Made by a program: the position numbers and the translations under genes. This document shows positions 58,222 to 64,000 of a DNA stretch of 64,000 nt, in pieces. Within the stretch, counting starts at the first letter, position 1. Each line of letters begins with the position of its first letter. This DNA comes from Pezicula radicicola (Eukaryota > Ascomycota > Leotiomycetes > Helotiales > Dermateaceae), in contig PDUO01000021.1 in NCBI GenBank assembly GCA_003008705.1, positions 312,766-376,765 on the forward strand, given 5' to 3'. The notes beneath the pieces are model-generated. The model had not been told where the DNA came from. It searched no databases and was given only the letters and a program-made list of their open reading frames with translations.

Positions 58222-59658
58222 ATGGCGACGGTATCGCCTCCTAAGCCGTGGGAAAGAAATGGTGGAGCCGCAGGCGCAGGTCCTGGTATGTTTTGATCAT
58301 CTGCTTACATCGTCTTCAGAAGGATAGCACATTAACAGCTCTAACAGCTATGGCTGCATCTACAGGCGTCTCATCAGCGACGGCACCGCAGACTACTGTA
58401 ACGAATCCCGGATCTACCACATCTTCAGCACCAGTCCTCCCAGAGCGCCCATCGTCACTGACGACGGCTGTAAATCGCAATGCATCGGCATACTCCCCAT
58501 ATGGCGCAAACAGGCCCGGGATGATGGGAGCATCTCCTTATGGTGGTATGGGTTCCGCATACTCGTCGCCGTACTCGAGGATGGGTGGTATGGGTGGCTA
58601 TGGTGGCTATGGAGGCGGCATGTATGGTGGTATGGGAGGTATGGGCGGAATGGGCGGGATGTACGGTGGTGGGATGTATGGAGGTATGCCTGGCATGGGT
58701 GGTATGGATCCTAATGATCCTCAAAGCTTGACGCAGGGCTTTACACAGAGCACTCAGGCTACGTTCCAGATTATTGAGAGCATTGTTGGAGCTTTCGGGG
58801 GATTTGCACAAATGCTGGAGAGCACTTATATGGCTACTCACTCCAGTTTCTTCGGTAAGATCTGGCTGCACTTACTGACGCGCATTCATAAAACTGACAA
58901 TGCATTTAGCAATGGTATCGGTGGCTGAACAGTTTGGCAACCTGCGAAATACCCTTGGATCGATACTAGGAATCTTCACTGTCCTTCGTTGGCTACGAAC
59001 GCTTTTTGCTAAAATCACAGGGCGTCCACCTCCAGCAGATGCTACCTCCCTTACACCCTCAGCCTTCGCATCCTTCGAAGGCCGGAAATTCCTCCCAGAT
59101 GGTTCTCCAGCCTCCCCACCCCGACCTTCAAAGAAACCCTTCCTTTTCTTCCTAGCCGCAGCCTTTGGTCTGCCATACCTAATGGGCAAACTTATCCGGG
59201 CTATGGCCGCATCACAAGAGGCGGAGCAGAAGAGATTAGTAGGCCAGGTACAGATAGGCCCAGATGGGCAGCCAATCCCTCAGCAAATCGACCCCTCAAA
59301 GCTCGATTTCTGCCGTGTGTTGTACGATTTTACTCCAGAGTCAGGAGCCTCTGTTCAAGGCGTTGATTTGGAAGTGAAGAAGGGTGATCTGGTCGCTGTG
59401 TTGAGTAAGAGCGATCCGATGGGCAATCCGAGTGAATGGTGGCGCTGCAGAGCCAGAGATGGGCGCATGGGCTATCTACCAAGCGTGTACCTCGAAGTTG
59501 CACGGAGACCTGGCCAACTTGCGGAGATCAAGAGTGCAAGCCAGAGTGGCAGTCGGTCGAATAGTCTGAATAGTCAGAGTATGAAGGGACCTGTTGTTCC
59601 TGGTAAAGCAGGAGATATTGGTGTTGAGAGTTTCCAGAAGAGTCAGTTTTATTCTTAG
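58222..59658 (+). CDS. PEX13: Peroxisomal import docking protein Pex13
   Basis: Peroxisomal membrane protein of the docking complex that receives Pex5 and Pex7 with cargo, partner of Pex14. Exons 58222-58285, 58339-58854 and 58910-59658 give 442 aa (the first acceptor could also be at 58347, nine bases shorter). The N-terminus begins MATVSPPKPWERNG, as usual for fungal Pex13. A Gly/Tyr/Met-rich stretch follows (GGMGGYGGYGGGMYGGMGG), then FTQSTQATFQIIESIVGAFG and FGNLRNTLGSILGIFTVLRW. A membrane segment FLFFLAAAFGLPYLMGKLI lies at about 271-289. The SH3 domain covers about 327-390: FCRVLYDFTPES, LEVKKGDLVAVL, EWWRCRARDGRMGYLPSVYL. Length and domain order match the family. Confidence 0.93.
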
Positions 59659-61946
59659 AGCGATGAAGTTTTATTTTTCTTTTGTTTTGCAGCCTATTGC
59701 TTGTTTTGGGAATGGGAATCAAGGCGAGCGCTGGATTTTGAAAATAAAAGGTTTTCGGCAGGGCATAGTAGGGAGAGTATCCATTCGTATGCGGCGTTTC
59801 TGTCTATAACGAGCGAGGAGATATATAGCTTTCTGTTACTGATTCCCCGCAACTGGAAATGTAAATTTGTGGAGGTCACTACAGTTGAGAAACCATGCTT
59901 GGATTACAGAGTACTCAGACCTTCTCACTAATCCAGGTGGCGAGGTGCTAGCGCACTTTCAACCTAAGCCTCACAAGATTCCTAGATCCGTCCTTTAGTA
60001 GCGCACGTAAGCACAGCAAACCCATTTATATCACAGTACTAGAACCACCTTTACCCTCGTGACTAAGAAACTCAAGTTCCGGTGCAAACCCCATACCAAA
60101 AACAACAACAAACAACTACGCATGCCTCGAACCAAACCCTATCAACGAACGATATGTGCTAAACTGTCAGTAGAATTTAAGCCGTTTCCTTGTACACGTC
60201 GTTTCTGCTTCGCCTTGACTTAGAGATATGGGATGGCCATCGGTCGCCTCCATCTCGAAAACAAGCACAGCGCCAACAACCGCTCGACTTTCGAGCACGG
60301 CCCGACTGAGTAGTTTGTGGTTTAGTTTTTCACGATTTAAAAAAGGATTTGTTGTCATTGGGAATCCTGTTGCTATGATGTATTTCTTCTATCTGTTTTA
60401 GCTAATGGAAGAGGAGATAAAAGTCGGTTGAAAAGTAGTTTTTTGGGAGAATATAGTAATGTGTTTAGGTATAAAAAAAGGGGGTTCTTAGTATTAGCAT
60501 GCTAGGTCTATTAGCGGCAGGTGCGGTGGCGTAGATGGATTAAGTTTGTAGTTGCCAGGTGATATTGAAAGAAGGGTTCGCATTTAATTTTTTACTAGTG
60601 GAGAATCTCTAGGTATCTGGATATGTGTATTCAAGTGCCTTACATTCTTTCAATTCTCGGGAGGCCCAACACTTACTGTTGGTCTGTTATTTTGAGATCG
60701 TAGAGGGAACAATGGTTATGTTTCTTGATTAGGACTTGGTGAGAACCAACTGGTTGGATATGTGGCTTGCCAAATTGCTACATATGCTCCGCAAGAAAAG
60801 GTAATAGCTCGGGGATATGTATTAAGGAAACAAGATGTTGACTACAGTCTGGCGAAAAGTATTTAAGCATAGAAGACCGTAATATTTAAACTACAGTATT
60901 GCGAATTGGTAACTAAAGTTCTGTTAACAAAGAATGATTCTAATCTCTGGAAATAAAAAGTAACTTACTTAGTGGTTTTGCATAATCTGTAATTAGCTAC
61001 ATATATTTTATAGAGCATACTATGCCAATAAACTTTACTGTTGTAAACAAGATTTTACTCTTTGTGTGTTGATAATGTTGGTATTAGTAGTGGCTCATTA
61101 GACTTGAGCAACTCACTTAGAAATACTCTCTGCACTGCTGCTCTAATAGAGACATGTGAGGTGGAGAGATTGTGTTATGATTTGTTGACGGACGGAGTGA
61201 TACAGGGGATAGAGTGGGGTGGTGTGAAATTGGATTTTGGTTTTGGTTGAGTTAGCTGATTTGAATAACTTACTTGAATTGAGAGATATACTTTGTTAAA
61301 AAATTTGGCAGATTAATTTACTTGACTTAAAGAACAAAATGTCAAGAAGGAACAATAGTTTAGAGTGTAATAAAGTCTTAGTAACACAAAATTATTCTGG
61401 AAACATAAGATTTGATCCCACTTTTGTTGTATGGATCCTTTCCTTCTCACCACTTGAAATTTCTCTAATTAAACAGTGCAAGCGTTCATTACGAAATAAT
61501 AGAAGTGAACAGCTAAAACTACCAACCGCAGTTGTGACAGTAAAATTGTATATTAAGCGAGCAATCGCATTAAGAAATACAAGGCAAGTACCTTCTATAC
61601 CTACAAAACACAAAACATATCTATAGTAATAAGGCGATAAATCAAGACTTAATACAGCGATGAGGAGAAGAAAAGAGAAATTCCTTTTTGTTAAAGTAAT
61701 AGGCTAGAAGGGCGTGTTCTTGTAAACCAAATGACGTCTTAGTAAGCGAGAGATGCTGCATCGAGAATTTAGAATTCGCGTAAGCCGACGATTAGTCTGC
61801 CCGAGTGACTCATACTCCGTACTGGCGGGAAGCGAGAAGCTGTACGAAAGTACATTATTAGGCGAGCACTCTCATTAACACCACCATTCTAATTCTCAGG
61901 ACTGTTACTATAGTCTTTCTCTGTGAACCCATATCCTCCATACACG
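59659..61946. other. Intergenic, AT-rich in part
   Basis: About 2.3 kb. 60360-61060 is AT-rich and stop-dense. A 95-aa plus frame at 61339-61626 is not recognised. No gene supported; the last 250 bases are the methyltransferase promoter. Confidence 0.45.
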
Positions 61947-62693
61947 ATGGCTCAAAACATCTACGACCAAGAAGCCTTCTTCAAAGAATACAGCCAGATC
62001 CCACGTCAAGTTGGAGGACTCGCTGAAGCACCAGAATGGCCTAAACTGAGTGCTATGTTACCTGACCTCCAGGGCTTGAAGCTCTTGGATCTCGGGTGCG
62101 GTTTTGGCTGGGTCTGTCGATGGAGCCGAGAGCAAGGTGCGGTGCTTGTGGAAGGCATCGATGTCTCAAAGAACATGTTGGAGCGAGCCAAGACATTTCC
62201 TGGGCTCGAAGATAATGCTATTAGCTACCAGCAAGCTGATCTAGAGACGCTAAAATTACCATCTTCCACATACGATGTCGTCTTCAGCTCATTAGCACTT
62301 CACTATCTGCACAACCTTCCTACCTTAGTACAACAAGTCTATCAAACCTTGACTCCCGGAGGCACCTTTGTCTTCTCCGTAGAACATCCCATCTTCACCG
62401 CGCCTCGCAATCCGAATTGGATCAAGGACTCCGAAGACAAAGATATATGGCCGCTAGATCAATATCTTGACGAAGGACCTCGAACTACTAGTTGGTTTGC
62501 GGACGGCGTTGTTAAGCAACATCGGACAATTGCCACATATGTTTCTTTGCTATTAGATGCTGGCTTTGTGTTGTCTGCTATTGATGAATGGGGTCCAACG
62601 CATGAGCAGATTGCTACAGGGCGGCCTGATTGGCCTCTTGCGAGGCATCGACCACCTTTCCTTCTTGTCAAGGCAACGAAGCCGCAGGTATAA
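61947..62693 (+). CDS. Class I SAM-dependent methyltransferase
   Basis: Methyltransferase using S-adenosylmethionine, substrate unknown. Intronless, 248 aa from the ATG at MAQNIYD. The Rossmann core is plain: motif I LKLLDLGCGFGWVCRWSRE (about 44-62), the acidic loop VEGIDVSKNMLERAKTF, YQQADLETLKLPSSTYDVVF, SSLALHYLHNLPTLVQQVY and TPGGTFVFSVEHPIFTAP. This last pattern (SVEHP) is typical of the Methyltransf_11/UbiE-like small-molecule methyltransferases seen in bacteria and fungi. The lack of introns and isolation from a pathway leave open a horizontally acquired origin, without proof here. Confidence 0.85.
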   Translation: MAQNIYDQEAFFKEYSQIPRQVGGLAEAPEWPKLSAMLPDLQGLKLLDLGCGFGWVCRWSREQGAVLVEGIDVSKNMLERAKTFPGLEDNAISYQQADLETLKLPSSTYDVVFSSLALHYLHNLPTLVQQVYQTLTPGGTFVFSVEHPIFTAPRNPNWIKDSEDKDIWPLDQYLDEGPRTTSWFADGVVKQHRTIATYVSLLLDAGFVLSAIDEWGPTHEQIATGRPDWPLARHRPPFLLVKATKPQV

Positions 62694-62696
62694 GAG

Positions 62697-63483
62697 AGAC
62701 TTGCCATCTTCTTAAGACTTGGTCGCTTCTGCTACTGTGTTGAAAAGTTGCAGCCTGGAGGGGGTGGTTGGTACAAGTGATAAACCTCGGACATGTTAGC
62801 TAAGCTAGCAGCCGATCAAAAATCGGTTTGAGGCTGAACTTCCAAGTTAGTATAGAGGGAGCCTCTTTAGAAAAAGTTTCATTGGTACTTTTTGCCGCGA
62901 CCAATCATATAACTGATAAGTAGCACCAACGTGCTTCTGACCCCTCTGTAGCCCCAAAGTCATACTGTATCATACAAACTTGATAGGTACGAGTTCTAAG
63001 GGAAGGCCTTGGGCCGCGTACGCTTGCGCATTGGAGCCCAAGCCACTCTCAAAAGAAGCTGGTTCAATAGTCATCGCCCGGGGGTTTAATCATGGTTCCA
63101 TGAATGTTGTGAAGTTCGGGCGATCAACTCGCTTACTTGTAACCATTTTCATCGCTTGAAGCAAGCCATATACACGCACGCCAGCAAGCACTATGTCGCA
63201 TGACACCTTCATAGCCAAATGACTCTTTAAGTCTGCCAAACTGAAGCAAAGTGTGAAGATATAAAGCTACCAGTCAGATTGAACTTAGTGCCCGTTATAG
63301 ACGTACTAGTACCAGTGCTCCTGCCTTGTAACATTCAGTCTCGAGCTCTTCTTCGTCCTACTCCAATTTATGCTTTTGATCTCCATCTCTCCTCACAGAG
63401 TCAAGCTACCATAAACTATTCAAATACTGCATTTGAGCACCATTTCATGGAGAGTTCTTTTGACCACTTTTGCTCTTGGATAA
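62697..63483. other. Intergenic or upstream part of decayed HET gene
   Basis: No clear coding sequence; frames here do not carry recognisable HET N-terminal motifs. Confidence 0.4.
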
Positions 63484-64000
63484 GATATCGCCGATGCAAG
63501 TACTACAGACCAAGTATACGTCTCTTTGAGCCATTGTTGGGGAAAGACTGCAATCAAGAGACTTTTAAAACCGAATCTACAGGAACTCCCGAATGGACTA
63601 CAAATCTCCGAGTTGCCCAAAACATTTCGAGATGCGATATCTGTCACAAGAAGGCTCGGGATCAAATTCATATGGATCGACTCTTTGTGCATCATTCAAG
63701 ACTCTGTCGAAGACTGGCAACAGGATGCTGCGACGATGGGAGACGTGTATAGAAACGCAGCACTTAACATTGCCACTACAGATTCCTCGGATGGTAACGG
63801 AGGATGCTTTGCCGAACGCGATGGAACTTTGGTCCAAGAATCGAAATAGAATCGAGTTGGACGTGGGGACCTGGCTAGGATAAAATCTACCCTCCACATT
63901 GTAGCGATACGGTGTGACTTGTGCTCCTCTCAACGCTAGAGCCTAGGTTGTTCAAGAAGAGTGTTTGCCAAGAGAGTTCTTCACTTTGGCTCAAATCAGA
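63484..64000 (+). pseudogene. HET-domain (heterokaryon incompatibility) gene, degenerate and cut by window end
   Basis: HET proteins trigger fungal nonself recognition and cell death; here only a fragment is seen. One frame (63484-63849) carries YVSLSHCWGK, LPKTFRDAISVTRRLGIKF, IWIDSLCIIQDSVEDWQQDA and MGDVYRNAALNIATTDSSDG, the classical HET core. It ends at TAG (63847-63849). The family then continues in another frame (NRIELDVGTWLG, RYGVTCAPLNARA, VVQE) with further stops, including TAG at 63944-63946 where HET proteins have Trp (ARAWVVQE). A two-base shift follows before RVLHFGSNQ-like sequence. TAA lies just before the core (63481-63483), with no start in frame. Several lesions make this a pseudogene unless undetected introns exist. 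Confidence 0.7.

Noticed and set aside
61947..62693. Methyltransferase as part of a secondary-metabolite cluster
   Set aside because: No synthase, cyclase or oxidase gene is near; neighbours are Pex13 and a HET fragment.
1..64000. CRISPR array, rRNA operon, plasmid or phage features
   Set aside because: No regularly spaced identical repeats and no rRNA or phage-type genes; the window is eukaryotic with spliceosomal introns.

Overview
The window looks like nuclear DNA of a filamentous ascomycete, probably a leotiomycete of the Helotiales type (inference). The sequence shows short spliceosomal introns of about 50 nt with GTAAGT-like donors, CTAAC-like branch sites and YAG acceptors. It also shows families typical of such genomes (2EXR, HET, Asp f 4-like, TOS1-like, NCS1 and DHA2 transporters). 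Gene islands of balanced composition alternate with AT-rich, stop-riddled blocks that look like repeat-induced point mutation (RIP).

Layout. 0-2.2 kb: DHA2-type MFS exporter. 3.4-4.6 kb: 2EXR protein (minus). 6.1-6.9 kb: secreted DJ-1/PfpI-like gene with one nonsense codon, followed by about 3.8 kb of AT-rich relic DNA. 10.7-11.4 kb: DUF2237 gene (minus), also broken by one nonsense codon. 11.4-17.0 kb: no gene seen. 17.0-19.4 kb: ELL-like RNA polymerase II elongation factor. 20.9-22.2 kb: five-exon CinA-C amidase (minus). 22.8-23.6 kb: unknown coiled-coil-like protein. 24.8-25.3 kb: zinc-ribbon protein. 27.4-29.9 kb: seven-exon DUR3-like urea transporter with upstream GATA sites. 31.3-33.3 kb: two tandem copies of a small single-pass membrane protein, the second frameshifted. 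33.6-34.4 kb: conserved hypothetical protein (minus), head to head with an ATG14/UVRAG-like autophagy gene (34.9-36.5 kb). 39.5-40.6 kb: Asp f 4-like secreted protein. 44.8-46.5 kb: purine/cytosine permease. 47.2-51.0 kb: decayed minus-strand coding remnants, including zinc-finger-like duplicates and a diverged repeat array. 53.1-55.0 kb: TOS1-like cell-wall protein. 56.4-57.5 kb: NmrA-like protein. 58.2-59.7 kb: Pex13. 61.9-62.7 kb: class I methyltransferase. 63.5-64.0 kb: degenerate HET-domain gene running off the window.

There is no single pathway cluster. Themes are nitrogen and nucleobase uptake (DUR3, NCS1), cell wall or secretion (Asp f 4-like, TOS1-like), organelle and autophagy housekeeping (Pex13, ATG14-like), and genome defence or decay. 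The decay evidence is three terminal-inverted-repeat elements, AT-rich blocks, and several genes ended by stops of the kind CpA-to-TpA change produces. I saw no convincing new multigene system. The best leads are the RIP-type nonsense lesions, the tandem membrane-protein pair, the zinc-finger and repeat remnants at 48.5-51 kb, and a motif shared by the two secreted wall proteins. No rRNA, confident tRNA or CRISPR array was seen. All exon boundaries were read by eye from splice consensus and frame.
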